Part shown: positions 45,746 through 54,841 of the stretch, in pieces
Layout: the number at the start of each line of letters is the position of its first letter
Numbering within the stretch: the first letter of the stretch is position 1
Origin: JAEZDC01 sp036676415
GTDB taxonomy: Bacteria; Bacteroidota; Bacteroidia; Chitinophagales; Chitinophagaceae
Reading direction: 5' to 3'
Assembly (NCBI GenBank): GCA_036676415.1
Contig: JAKFCX010000015.1
Location: 310,001 to 374,000, forward strand
DNA: 64,000 nucleotides
The notes under the pieces: model-generated
What the model saw: the letters and a program-made list of their open reading frames with translations, nothing else
Database searches by the model: none
Told to the model about the DNA's origin: nothing
Made by a program: the position numbers and the translations under genes

Positions 45746-46339
45746 TTAGGCGCAACTGAAACAGTCTTTACTAATTAATGAAAACAGCGACCATTTCAAT
45801 ACTTACACTTTTTCTTTTATTTGGTTTTGCTAAACGTGAAAGCCAAGAGTCTGTTCTTATACATTATAGAGAATACGATGTTCAAATTCGGCAAGTAAAA
45901 ACATTTGGTGATACTATTAGATATAATCGAAGTTCAAAGGAAGACTTCAAACTTGTCATTTTTGAATCATTAGGTAAAAGTTATTTGGAGCGATATTTAA
46001 ACGGACAACTTATCGAAGCAGGACATTATGAAAATTCTTTGGACACATTAAAGCGTTATGTCGGCAGCAGAGACCTTAACGGTAATCACGGGCCTTTAAG
46101 AGTCGTAAAGTATTTTGAGCCTTTGAAACATGGTATTTGGCTTACCTATAAGAATGGAAAAATTATTAAAAGGCAAACATATAATCTTGGTGTAAGCCAA
46201 CATTAAGCAATGCGCCTAACACAGGTTTGCCAAAATAGCGGCCAAGTGCTAAATTCAACATCAAATCATTAATCAACTACAGAAGGCAAGCTAGGCACCA
46301 GGAACACAGACTTCCGCTACTTCGGCAGGCCTCTGCACG
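45746..46339 (+). mobile_element. Integron-like gene cassette
   Basis: A cassette head GTTAGGCGCA (45745-45754) is the exact 10-bp reverse complement of TGCGCCTAAC (46211-46220) just after the ORF, as expected when a circular cassette is opened at a G|TT position. One ORF (45778-46206) fills it, followed by an attC-like site. No integrase gene is in the window. Confidence 0.6.
45778..46206 (+). CDS. Cassette-borne secreted protein, MORN-like repeats
   Basis: 142 residues with a signal peptide (about 1-18). Segments ESLGKSYLERYLNGQLIEAG and KYFEPLKHGIWLTYKNGKI resemble short YxxGxxxxxGxW-type beta hairpins of MORN/toxin-antidote-like variants. No catalytic motif. The gene fills the cassette almost completely, which suits cassette cargo. 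Confidence 0.65.
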   Translation: MKTATISILTLFLLFGFAKRESQESVLIHYREYDVQIRQVKTFGDTIRYNRSSKEDFKLVIFESLGKSYLERYLNGQLIEAGHYENSLDTLKRYVGSRDLNGNHGPLRVVKYFEPLKHGIWLTYKNGKIIKRQTYNLGVSQH

Positions 46340-46345
46340 TTATCG
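46214..46345 (+). repeat. attC-like site
   Basis: Left box GCCTAAC (46214-46220), right box GTTATCG (46339-46345). Between them AGGTTTGCCAAAATAGCGG (46223-46241) pairs with CCGCTACTTCGGCAGGCCT (46314-46332): 15 Watson-Crick, 2 G-U and 2 mismatched pairs, leaving extrahelical bases near the right box. Total 132 bp, within the attC range. Confidence 0.6.
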
Positions 46346-46368
46346 ATAATTATAATTAACAACAGAGT

Positions 46369-47766
46369 ATGATTAACACTATTCCAATAAATGATGAACA
46401 AAAAGAAAAGATTCTAAAATTGAACGAGAATCATTTCAACGACCTTAAATCAAAAGACATTGCTCCAGCTAGCTTGACAAAGACAATTTCTGCATTCTCT
46501 AATGCTGTAGGTGGAGAACTGTATATTGGCATTGATGAAATTGAAAACAACGGAAATTCACTTAGAGAATGGCGGGGATTTGTTAATGAAGAAGAAGCAA
46601 ACGGCCACATTCAAATATTCGAAAAATTATTCCCTGTTGGCGACTATTATTCTTATACATTTTTGTCCCATCCAACATCAAACGGACTTGTTTTACAAGT
46701 TTCAATTAAAAAGAATCTTCACATAGTAAAGGCTTCAAATGACAATGTCTATAAAAGACGGTCAGCACAAAATTTAAAGTTAACTACTCAAGAAGAATTA
46801 AAGAGACTTGAATTAGACAAAGGTTTAGCGAGTTTTGAAGATGTTCCATTAAACATTCCAGTTGAAACCGTTTCTGATTCATTGGTTATATATGAATTTA
46901 TGATTGAAGTAATCCCAACGGTAGAACCTTTACCATGGTTAAAAAATCAATTGCTAATTAGAAATAATCTTCCAACTGTTGCTGCAGTTTTACTTTATGC
47001 AGAAATACCGCAAGCTGCATTACCCAAACAAAGTGGAATTAAAGTTTATAGATACAAAACAAAAGCTGATGAGGGAACTAGAGAGACTTTAGTCTTTGAC
47101 CCAATATCAGTTGAAGGGTGTATCTATACGCAGGTTTACGAAGCGGTTAGGCAAACGAAGAAAATAATTGATGATGAAAAAGTTTTGAGAGAGACAGGGT
47201 TGGAAGACCTTACATATCCAGACAAGGCACTTCATGAGATTGTAACAAATGCAGTTCTTCACAGGGATTACAGTATCGCATCTGATATACACATTAGAAT
47301 TTTTGACAATCGAGTTGAAGTCTTAAGCCCTGGTTCTTTACCGGGACATGTTACCGAAGCAAATATCCTAAATGAACAATTTGCAAGAAACGGGAATTTA
47401 GTTCGTCTAGTAAACAAATTTCCTAATCCACCAAATAAAGATGTTGGAGAGGGCTTAAATACTGCTTTTGATGAGATAAGTGAGCTGAGATTGAAAAAGC
47501 CAGTAATTCAAGAACTTGAAAATGCTGTTTTAGTTACTATAAGTCATGAACCTTTAGCGTCAGCAGAGAAAATTGTCATGGAATATTTAGATACTCACGA
47601 TGAGATTCATAACAGCACTGCCAGAGAGTTAACCGGTGTAAAGACTTCGGATAGCATGAAAAGTATCTTTTATAGAATGCAGGAAAAGGGACTTATTGAA
47701 ATGAATCCTGACCCGAACAAGAAGGGAAGAAATTCAACTTGGATAAAGAAAAATAACTACCTCTAA
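46369..47766 (+). CDS. AlbA_2/Schlafen-type DNA-binding protein with GHKL-like ATPase region
   Basis: 465 residues. N-terminal AlbA_2-like domain at about 15-130 (TISAFSNAVGGELYIGIDE, then KKNLHIVKASNDNVYKRR). The central domain contains ALHEIVTNAVLHRDYS near 295, the N-box of the HATPase_c_4 family, and EVLSPGSLPGHV. A winged-helix-like end follows (TGVKTSDSMKSIFYRMQEKGL). Such proteins act as regulators or in defence-like islands. It starts 24 nt after the attC-like site, typical for cassette cargo, but no second attC with a matching head is found. Confidence 0.82.
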   Translation: MINTIPINDEQKEKILKLNENHFNDLKSKDIAPASLTKTISAFSNAVGGELYIGIDEIENNGNSLREWRGFVNEEEANGHIQIFEKLFPVGDYYSYTFLSHPTSNGLVLQVSIKKNLHIVKASNDNVYKRRSAQNLKLTTQEELKRLELDKGLASFEDVPLNIPVETVSDSLVIYEFMIEVIPTVEPLPWLKNQLLIRNNLPTVAAVLLYAEIPQAALPKQSGIKVYRYKTKADEGTRETLVFDPISVEGCIYTQVYEAVRQTKKIIDDEKVLRETGLEDLTYPDKALHEIVTNAVLHRDYSIASDIHIRIFDNRVEVLSPGSLPGHVTEANILNEQFARNGNLVRLVNKFPNPPNKDVGEGLNTAFDEISELRLKKPVIQELENAVLVTISHEPLASAEKIVMEYLDTHDEIHNSTARELTGVKTSDSMKSIFYRMQEKGLIEMNPDPNKKGRNSTWIKKNNYL

Positions 47767-48063
47767 CAAGGGTGGCAGTTGCACAACCTTTTTTTAAAAC
47801 AGTTTTCTGTACACCTTCGCATCTTTTCAATTTTCAAAATAAAATTGCTTTCTATTAATATAGTGTTGCAGGTAGCATGATATATCGACAACTATTGAAA
47901 AAGCAGCTTGCAATGGCTTTTCTGTCGAAACGGAGTCTGGCTACTAACAGCGAGTCTTCACAAAACGCCTTCCTTTCCTTTCTTTGCAGAGTCTTCTTTC
48001 CTTCTCCGCAGAGTGTCCTCTTTCTCGTCTAAGGCAATAACATGTTTCAGGCACTCTGCGGCA
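47767..48063. other. Intergenic region with repeats
   Basis: No gene seen. Contains two direct TTTCTTTGCAGAGTCTTC / TTCCTTCTCCGCAGAGTGTC repeats (about 47978-48016) and a perfect 10-bp inverted repeat CCGCAGAGTG (48006-48015) / CACTCTGCGG (48052-48061). Confidence 0.55.
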
Positions 48064-48771
48064 TCAGGGTTCTGCATTCGAATCTGCATCCGCTCCAGTC
48101 TTCATCACCCTCACACCCATCGCCGGCTTCTCTTCAATAGCTATTCCTTTTCTTCCTCCCTCCACTTTCATCAGCACAACATAATAAGCTGCACCCACAG
48201 GCATCTCGAAACTCGTTGCATTGTTTTCCCTCGCATCTTTTAATCCAAGCCATCCGCTGTTGATTTGTACCCTATCTATCAGTGTACATTCCTCGTTCGC
48301 AAACAAAACCACCAGTTCGTAACAGTAGCAGTCTGCCTGCACCGCATTAAAGAAAACGCACGTGTAATGTACTTCTAGCGTCACTATGCCTTGTGCAAGT
48401 TCCACACGCACCTGTGCATCCGGCATAATGCGGCCCAGCGGGTATTTGGGATTTACCTCCATGCCTTCAAGGCTCTGCAGCACACCAGCGAAATTATTTT
48501 CACCGCTTTTTCGCATACGGCTTTGCATATCCTGCCACAGGTCACTCTTTTTAAATGACAGGGCATAAACCTTCACAAAACCATTCACAAGCCTTGCCGC
48601 CGGGTTTACCAGGTAGTTCAGGTGATTTTGTTCCTGTAAACTGTCATTGCATACCGCCTCCTTCACCGTTCCCCTTGCGCTTCTTACAACTGTTCCCTTC
48701 CTCGTTTGTACAAACGTAATTCCGCCAAGCGTACCGCTCAGCTCAAACAAACTTCGTTTTTGCTTTGCCAT
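48064..48771 (-). CDS. Protein of unknown function, DUF6266-like appearance
   Basis: 235 residues from ATG at 48771 (MAKQKRSLFELSG). Opening SGTLGGITFVQTRKGTVVRS, a cluster RLVNGFVKVYALSFKKSDLWQDMQSRM, and a beta-rich C-terminal half. The start and the FKKSDLW region recall structural, possibly virion-like, DUF6266-type proteins of Bacteroidota (impression only). An upstream start at 48810 would add 13 unrelated residues. No function assigned. Confidence 0.65.
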   Translation of the reverse strand: MAKQKRSLFELSGTLGGITFVQTRKGTVVRSARGTVKEAVCNDSLQEQNHLNYLVNPAARLVNGFVKVYALSFKKSDLWQDMQSRMRKSGENNFAGVLQSLEGMEVNPKYPLGRIMPDAQVRVELAQGIVTLEVHYTCVFFNAVQADCYCYELVVLFANEECTLIDRVQINSGWLGLKDARENNATSFEMPVGAAYYVVLMKVEGGRKGIAIEEKPAMGVRVMKTGADADSNAEP

Positions 48772-49265
48772 AATACTTCGTTTAAATACGCATACTACGC
48801 AATTTCTCAATTGGCATCATGCGTAACATTACGCAATATGCCCCGGGTTTTCTACCTGGGCAATAGAACTTGTTTTCAATTTTTATAAAACAAACTTTAC
48901 AGGTTCTTTCAGGGATGTTATAGGGACTTTATCGGGTTTTTATAAGGGTCCCGCTTCGCTTAGTGATCGGGTTTGCATCTGGTCTGCTTCACCGTCAGCG
49001 GCTATCCAAATAAACCCAAACCCTACCCATACCCCACGCATAGTCATTGGTCATGTAGTGCATCAACCGGTTTATGTTGAGGAGAACCCTGTTGCTTTAA
49101 ATAGCCAGACAAGATAACAATGGCACAATCGATAGGAATTTCATTTGCCAGTGCTGAAAAGATTCAAACCAGATAACCCAGGGTTATATTCTTTCCGCCC
49201 GGTAAAGAATGAAGAAGTAGCCCTTAAAAACTGTCCCCGAAGGCTTAAATAAATGGAAGCGATTT
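48772..49265. other. Intergenic region with phased repeats
   Basis: No convincing gene; an 18-codon ATG ORF near 49121 is probably not real. Four TTxxxGGG-type motifs at 48907-48948 are spaced about one helical turn apart. Confidence 0.55.
48907..48948. repeat. Four helically phased TTxxxGGG repeats
   Basis: TTTCAGGG, TTATAGGG, TTATCGGG and TTATAAGGG end at 48914, 48925, 48936 and 48948, periods 11, 11 and 12. They lie ~136-177 bp upstream of the unknown protein start on the minus strand. Confidence 0.55.
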
Positions 49266-51047
49266 CTAAATTAGTGCGACACCCGTAGATCTTGCTGCTA
49301 TCTTTTCAAGCTTACCACGCAGGTCTTCTATACTCACCGGCTTATAAAGAAAATCATCAAAACCGGTTTCTAAAATATTATTTTGTTCAGTAACCGAAGC
49401 GGTAAAAGCAATGAGGTAAACTTTCGACTTTTTGCTATCAGCAGAAGCACGAATCTGTTTCGCTGTTTCATAGCCATTCATTATTGGCATGTGCAGGTCC
49501 ATAAAAATAGCATCATAGGTATCAGACAAATTCGCCTTATAAGCTTGTTCTCCGTTATCAACAATAACAGGAAAGATGTTCAGGTTATTCAACTGTTTTC
49601 TTATGATCATCTTGTTGATGTCATTGTCTTCGGCAACCAGCAGTCTTAAATGATCGAGAGATGTTCTTGTTTTGTTTGCAGAAACAGGATTGTCAACAAC
49701 ATTTGTCGTGGCAAATTTTATAGCAAAAGAGAAGGTTGAGCCCTTGCCCGGTGCACTTTCCAATTGTATTTTGCTTTTAAACAAATTCAGCACCTGTGTT
49801 ACAATAGCCAATCCAAGGCCTGTACCGCCGAAGTTCCTGGTAGTATGCGATTCTGCCTGCGTAAACATTTCGAATATGGCCGCATGTTTATCAGGATGAA
49901 TGCCAACACCTGTATCTGATATTGAAAACAAAACGTCAACCCCGTGTTCGGTTTTGGCAATACATTTTAGTTGCATGCTGATCTTTCCGGTGGAAGTAAA
50001 TTTTATGGCATTTCCGGCAAGATTATAAATGATCTGCGACAATCTCGTTGGGTCACTGTTTACAGAAACATTTTCGAGTTGTTCATCAATTTCTACCACT
50101 AACGCTAGCTTTTTGTCTTCGGCTTTCACTCTTAAACCTGAACAAATATTGCGGATCAAAACACCCAGCTTAAATGGTGTTAACTCCAACTCCATTTTTT
50201 CAGAATCGATCTTATTTATATCGAGCACATTATTGATCAGGGAAAGAAGATCATGAGACGACGATTGTAAAATCTTCAGGTTTTCTTTTTGTCTTTCTTC
50301 CGGTTTATCCTGCAACAATAGTTCAGTAATACCGATAACAGAATTAAGCGGTGTTCTGAGTTCGTGCGACATGGTAGAAAGAAAATCAGAACGTGAAGCA
50401 GCCAGCCTGTTTGCCTTGGCAACAGATACCTGCAATTGTTCATTCAGCTGTTCTTTCTCTTTTACATTTTTGTCGAATGCCTTATAGAAAAAATAATGAG
50501 CAAGCAGAATGGAAACGAAATTGAGCACTGCGAGTATTTCAAAACCCGGGGAAACCAGTTCTTTGTCATTAGTGCTACCATAGATGGCATTACTTCCGGG
50601 TAACGCTAAAAAAATGACCACAGGCAGAACTCCTGCTATGGAATAAAAAATTCCCCATTTATGGCCAAGGGTATAAAAACTGCACAATATCATCATGAAT
50701 ACAAACTGCACAGTAATCAGGTTAACGGTATGCGTATAAACAAAAACATTACTCACTACAATTAGAAAACCTGCCAGTAACATAACATGGGCAAAGAGCT
50801 TTATCCGCAAGGGCAAAAAGAGTAATAATTTTATCAGGATGATATACAAAACCATGGCAATGCCACCTCTTAACACCTGTGAGGGTTGATCTCCCATATA
50901 CCCTGTACCCAGAACAACAAAGGTTTTTGCCAGTGAGATCACAAGAATGGTGAATATAATATTGATCCTGGCCCTGGTAAAATTATCAGGCGAAACATCC
51001 AGTGCTTTCTTTAAAGACCAGTTGAAAAAGGGTAACGGTGTATGCAT
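49266..51047 (-). CDS. Hybrid sensor histidine kinase / response regulator
   Basis: 593 residues from ATG 51047. Six to seven hydrophobic helices in 1-190, then a short coil, HisKA STMSHELRTPLNSVIG near 230, HATPase with NLAGNAIKFTSTG, DTGVGI and GTGLGLAI, and a C-terminal receiver near 475-590 (acidic start VAEDNDINKM, DAIFMDLHMPIMNG, TAS, YKPVS). Signals through phosphorelay. Partners are not adjacent; the nearby OMP gene is divergent. Confidence 0.92.
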   Translation of the reverse strand: MHTPLPFFNWSLKKALDVSPDNFTRARINIIFTILVISLAKTFVVLGTGYMGDQPSQVLRGGIAMVLYIILIKLLLFLPLRIKLFAHVMLLAGFLIVVSNVFVYTHTVNLITVQFVFMMILCSFYTLGHKWGIFYSIAGVLPVVIFLALPGSNAIYGSTNDKELVSPGFEILAVLNFVSILLAHYFFYKAFDKNVKEKEQLNEQLQVSVAKANRLAASRSDFLSTMSHELRTPLNSVIGITELLLQDKPEERQKENLKILQSSSHDLLSLINNVLDINKIDSEKMELELTPFKLGVLIRNICSGLRVKAEDKKLALVVEIDEQLENVSVNSDPTRLSQIIYNLAGNAIKFTSTGKISMQLKCIAKTEHGVDVLFSISDTGVGIHPDKHAAIFEMFTQAESHTTRNFGGTGLGLAIVTQVLNLFKSKIQLESAPGKGSTFSFAIKFATTNVVDNPVSANKTRTSLDHLRLLVAEDNDINKMIIRKQLNNLNIFPVIVDNGEQAYKANLSDTYDAIFMDLHMPIMNGYETAKQIRASADSKKSKVYLIAFTASVTEQNNILETGFDDFLYKPVSIEDLRGKLEKIAARSTGVALI

Positions 51048-51219
51048 AGTTTTCCGCTGACAAGATACCATATTATTTTGTCGCTGTCAACCACATTCCA
51101 TCACAATTACCGTATTCTTACCAGTCATCCGTCATTAACCTTGCTTAACCTTTCTCTCAGGTTCATTAACCGCTATTACTGAAGTCGCATGATAGTTTCG
51201 CCTCACTAAAACAACTAAT

Positions 51220-54018
51220 ATGCAAAGGTTACTTCTGTTGCTGATTGTTCTCACTTCATTAAATGCAGCAGCCCAAACATCAACGATCAAAGGAACCGTG
51301 TTCGATACCACCTCAAAAAAAGGTCTTGCGTATGCAACGATATCTCTTGTGAAAGCAAAAGATTCAACACTGGTAAGCTTTTCAAAAGCCGATTCTTCCG
51401 GAAATTTCACACTCAGGTCTGTATCATATGGAGATTACCTGGTATCAACTTCATACGTTGGATTTGTGCCTGTTTGGAAACCGGTTTCGGTAAAAACCGC
51501 AACTACTGATCTCGGAAATATTGAAATGACCGATGTAAAGTTTGCAGATGAAGTGGTGGTGAGGTCGAAAAGACCTCCTGTTACTATCAATGGCGATACA
51601 CTTGAGTTCAACACCGAAAACTTCAAAACACAGCCCAATGCAGTGGTAGAAGATATGCTGAAGAAAATGCCGGGAATTACAATAGATAATGATGGAACAG
51701 TAAGAATAAATGGCCAGCGTGTGAATCGTGTATTGGTGAATGGCAAAGAGTTTTTTACCGGTGATCCTAAACTGGCTACCAAAAATTTAAGTGCCGATGC
51801 AATTGATAAAGTGCAGGTGTTTGATAAAAAAAGTGACCAGGCCGAATTTACAGGAGTAGATGATGGTAACTCCCAAAAAGCAATCAACCTGAAGCTGAAG
51901 AAGGATCGGAATAATGCATTGTTCGGAAGAGTAACAGCAGGTGCTGGTGAGAATGGAAGATTCGATGCACAGGCAAACATCAACCGGTTTAAAGGTGAGC
52001 AGCAGTCTTCTTTTCTTGGAATGGGAAACAATACGAACAGGCAGGGATTTACCATGTCCGACATTATGAACTTTACCGGCGAAATGGCAAGAGGAATGAG
52101 GGGTGGAGGAGGAATCAGCATAAGAATAAATACTCCCGGAGAAGATAAGGGCTTGCCTGTAACAGGTATGGGCCAGAACCAGCAAGGCATAGCTCAAACA
52201 TTTGCAGGAGGACTGAACTTTAATGATACCTGGAACAATAAAAATACATCAGTAAATGCAAGTGTAATTGCGAGTGACATTGATCTGAACACCGTAAGAA
52301 ACATCAACAGGCAATATTTATTTCCCGGCAATAATTACAACTATACACAAAAGAGCACCAGTGATCGTATTGTTCAGCAACAAAGAGTGAACATGGCCGT
52401 TGATCATAAATTCGACAGCCTCACTTCGTTGAAAATTACACCGCAACTCAGTTTTCAAAAGAATAAGAATCACAGCACCAGCAATTATGCCGCAGAAACT
52501 TTAGCCAAAGCACAAATGAATAATGGTAGCTCCGAAAGTATTTCTGTTGCTGATGGAATGAATTTCAGTACGAATATGTTGTTGCGAAAAAAGTTTGCAA
52601 AAAAGGGAAGAACCTTATCAGTAAACATGGATGTGCAGTACAATAAAAGTGAATCAAAAGGAACACAATACTCACAATTCGCAACTTATAACAGCAGTGG
52701 TATTGCTGATGATTCAATACTTAACCAGCGAAACAGCATTGATGCCATCAGCCGGATGTATAGTGCCAATATTACCTACACCGAACCTGTCAGCAAAAGA
52801 TCGTTGCTGGAAGTAATGGCCTATGGCAACAGGAGTATCGGTGAAAGTGAAAGAAATATTTTTGACTACGATGCTTTCTCCGGTAAACACGACGATCTGA
52901 ATAATACTTTAAGCAATTCGTTCCGAAGTAATTATGTGTATAAGGGTGGAGGAGTTCATTACAGGGCTAATTATACTAAATACAATTTTACGATTGGAAC
53001 TTCAATACAATCTGCCAGCCTCAAAGGAGTAAACAAGAGCACAGGCACTGCCGTGGAGCAGAATTTCACTGATGTATTACCCGATGCAAGTTTTCAATGG
53101 AAACTGCACCAGTACAGCAATGTTAACCTGAGCTATAGCTCAAGTACACAACAACCCAGTGTAAGACAATTACAGCCTGTAGCAGATGTAAGTGACCCGT
53201 TGAATATTACGTTAGGAAATCCTGACCTGAGAAGATCATACAATCACGCTATCAATCTTACTTTCTTCTCTGCTGATCCTTTGAGGGGTAAGAACCTGTT
53301 TGCATTTGCTGCTTTGAATATGACTGACGATGCAATTGTTTATGCAGATGAAATAAAACCCGGCGGTATTCGTACAAGTAAACCAATGAATGTAAATGGA
53401 GTGATGAATGCTTTTGCCAGCATCAACAAAGGTTTCCAGGTAAAAAAACTTAAGTCGAGATTCCAGTTGTCTTTAGGGTTCTCATATTTTGAGAATATCT
53501 CTTTCATCAATACACAGAAGAACGAAATACAAAACAGGAGCATCAGCCCTTCAGTGTCCTGGAACTTTGGCATAGAAAATACGATTGACTTGATGGCTTC
53601 GGCAAGGCTTAATATCAGCAGGGCTGAATATTCTTTACAACCTGTTCTGAATAATAATTACCTGCAACAGGTATATAATTTTGAAATGACCAACTACCTG
53701 CCCTGGGGACTTCTTCTGAACAATACACTCAACTATACGAAGAACACAGGCCGTGCAGATGGATTCAATATTGGTGTTCCATTCTGGAATGCATCAATAG
53801 CAAAGAGTTTTCTCAAAAATAAGAGAGCCGAAGCAAAACTCAGTGTGAACGACATATTGAATAAGAGTCTTGGTATTACGCGAAATGCGAACCAAAATTA
53901 TATCGAAGACCTTCAGTACAACGTACTCAGGAGGTACAGTCTCTTAAGTTTTACGTATGCGCTGAATAAAAGCGGCCTGAACTCAGGAGCAAGAACAGTT
54001 GTAAGAACAATTAATTAA
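51220..54018 (+). CDS. Outer-membrane beta-barrel, TonB-receptor-like protein
   Basis: 932 residues with a signal peptide (about 1-19). A carboxypeptidase-like regulatory domain at ~22-95 (IKGTVFDTTSKKGLAYATI, GNFTLRSVSYGDYLVST) precedes a plug-like part ~120-200 (VEDMLKKMPGITIDNDGTVRI) and a large beta-barrel. This is the Bacteroidota OMP_b-brl_3/TonB family, usually for uptake or surface roles. Substrate unknown. No SusD-like partner is adjacent, so not a classical Sus pair. Upstream of its terminator at 54044. Confidence 0.88.
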   Translation: MQRLLLLLIVLTSLNAAAQTSTIKGTVFDTTSKKGLAYATISLVKAKDSTLVSFSKADSSGNFTLRSVSYGDYLVSTSYVGFVPVWKPVSVKTATTDLGNIEMTDVKFADEVVVRSKRPPVTINGDTLEFNTENFKTQPNAVVEDMLKKMPGITIDNDGTVRINGQRVNRVLVNGKEFFTGDPKLATKNLSADAIDKVQVFDKKSDQAEFTGVDDGNSQKAINLKLKKDRNNALFGRVTAGAGENGRFDAQANINRFKGEQQSSFLGMGNNTNRQGFTMSDIMNFTGEMARGMRGGGGISIRINTPGEDKGLPVTGMGQNQQGIAQTFAGGLNFNDTWNNKNTSVNASVIASDIDLNTVRNINRQYLFPGNNYNYTQKSTSDRIVQQQRVNMAVDHKFDSLTSLKITPQLSFQKNKNHSTSNYAAETLAKAQMNNGSSESISVADGMNFSTNMLLRKKFAKKGRTLSVNMDVQYNKSESKGTQYSQFATYNSSGIADDSILNQRNSIDAISRMYSANITYTEPVSKRSLLEVMAYGNRSIGESERNIFDYDAFSGKHDDLNNTLSNSFRSNYVYKGGGVHYRANYTKYNFTIGTSIQSASLKGVNKSTGTAVEQNFTDVLPDASFQWKLHQYSNVNLSYSSSTQQPSVRQLQPVADVSDPLNITLGNPDLRRSYNHAINLTFFSADPLRGKNLFAFAALNMTDDAIVYADEIKPGGIRTSKPMNVNGVMNAFASINKGFQVKKLKSRFQLSLGFSYFENISFINTQKNEIQNRSISPSVSWNFGIENTIDLMASARLNISRAEYSLQPVLNNNYLQQVYNFEMTNYLPWGLLLNNTLNYTKNTGRADGFNIGVPFWNASIAKSFLKNKRAEAKLSVNDILNKSLGITRNANQNYIEDLQYNVLRRYSLLSFTYALNKSGLNSGARTVVRTIN

Positions 54019-54043
54019 ATACAGTTTAGTTCTCATGTGCACC

Positions 54044-54072
54044 AGCAGCTTCTTTTAAGAGGCTGCTTTTTA
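54044..54072 (+). terminator. Intrinsic terminator after OMP gene
   Basis: AGCAGCTTCT (54044-54053) pairs, with one G-U pair, with AGAGGCTGCT (54058-54067), then a T run. Confidence 0.85.
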
Positions 54073-54087
54073 TTGAACATTCCTGTA

Positions 54088-54115
54088 AAACAAAATTCCC
54101 GCATTGACGGGAATT
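54088..54115 (-). terminator. Intrinsic terminator after response regulator
   Basis: On the minus strand a perfect 8-bp stem (AATTCCCG at 54094-54101 with CGGGAATT at 54108-54115), followed by TTTTGTTTT. Confidence 0.75.
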
Positions 54116-54151
54116 AGTTTTCAGTAGGGATTTAATATCTGGGACTCGTTA

Positions 54152-54562
54152 TCAGTTTGGTTGCTGGTATATATTTTTTAGTTGCGAGGCTGTCATTGGT
54201 TTGATGAGGTAATCACGCACATTCGATAACGATCTTGCTTTTTCAACATCTGATCTGTCAACCGAAGAACTCACCACGTACAACATAATATCTTTGGGAA
54301 AAGAAGGCTTTAACTTCCTGAATTCTTCAATAAACTCCCACCCATTCATTACAGGCATATTAATGTCCAGCAATATCAGGTCTGGTAGTTTTGCATGATC
54401 GTTACAGGTTGAAAAGAATTCCAATGCTTCCTGCCCGTTTCTGAATTCAAGCACCATTTCAGAAAATTTATTCACCTCTATCACCTTCTTCACGCTGAAA
54501 AGGTAAATATCATCATCGTCTATTATACATGTAATCATATCATTTGGTTTCTCTTGGGCCAT
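54152..54562 (-). CDS. Single-domain response regulator
   Basis: 136-residue receiver only: acidic IIDDDDIYL near 15, phospho-acceptor LILLDINMPVMNGW near 66, VVSSS near 99, YLIKPMT near 120. No output domain. Convergent with the OMP gene and likely acts in a relay. No kinase is immediately adjacent. Confidence 0.9.
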   Translation of the reverse strand: MAQEKPNDMITCIIDDDDIYLFSVKKVIEVNKFSEMVLEFRNGQEALEFFSTCNDHAKLPDLILLDINMPVMNGWEFIEEFRKLKPSFPKDIMLYVVSSSVDRSDVEKARSLSNVRDYLIKPMTASQLKNIYQQPN

Positions 54563-54792
54563 AGTTCATAATGTTTTCATCACCTGTCACTTGAGGAAAC
54601 AAATAACTGCTGATATACCCAGCAGCGATCGGATATTTATAATTCGGAGGAAAGCAATAGAACAAAACAGGCAGATCATTGCTGAATCTATCTTATCTGT
54701 CAGTGGTGTTTTTTCAAAGGTAGGGGATTCAATGCCTCGCAGACTATTACAAAATCGTCATTTTATATCTCGCAATAGCCATAGTGTAGAAA

Positions 54793-54817
54793 GAAAAACC
54801 CGGAAACATGTCCGGGT
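54793..54817 (-). terminator. Intrinsic terminator after GLPGLI gene
   Basis: ACCCGGA (54798-54804) pairs with TCCGGGT (54811-54817); on the minus strand a T run follows. Confidence 0.85.
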
Positions 54818-54841
54818 CAGGTATAAAAATCAGTGGGAATA

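Noticed and set aside
47755..47800. Second attC site after the AlbA_2 gene
   Set aside because: CTCTAACAAGGG resembles a left arm, but no right arm pairs with it and the head at 46340 does not match.
49121..49177. 18-codon ORF in the 48.8-49.3 kb gap
   Set aside because: Too short, no ribosome site or homology evidence.
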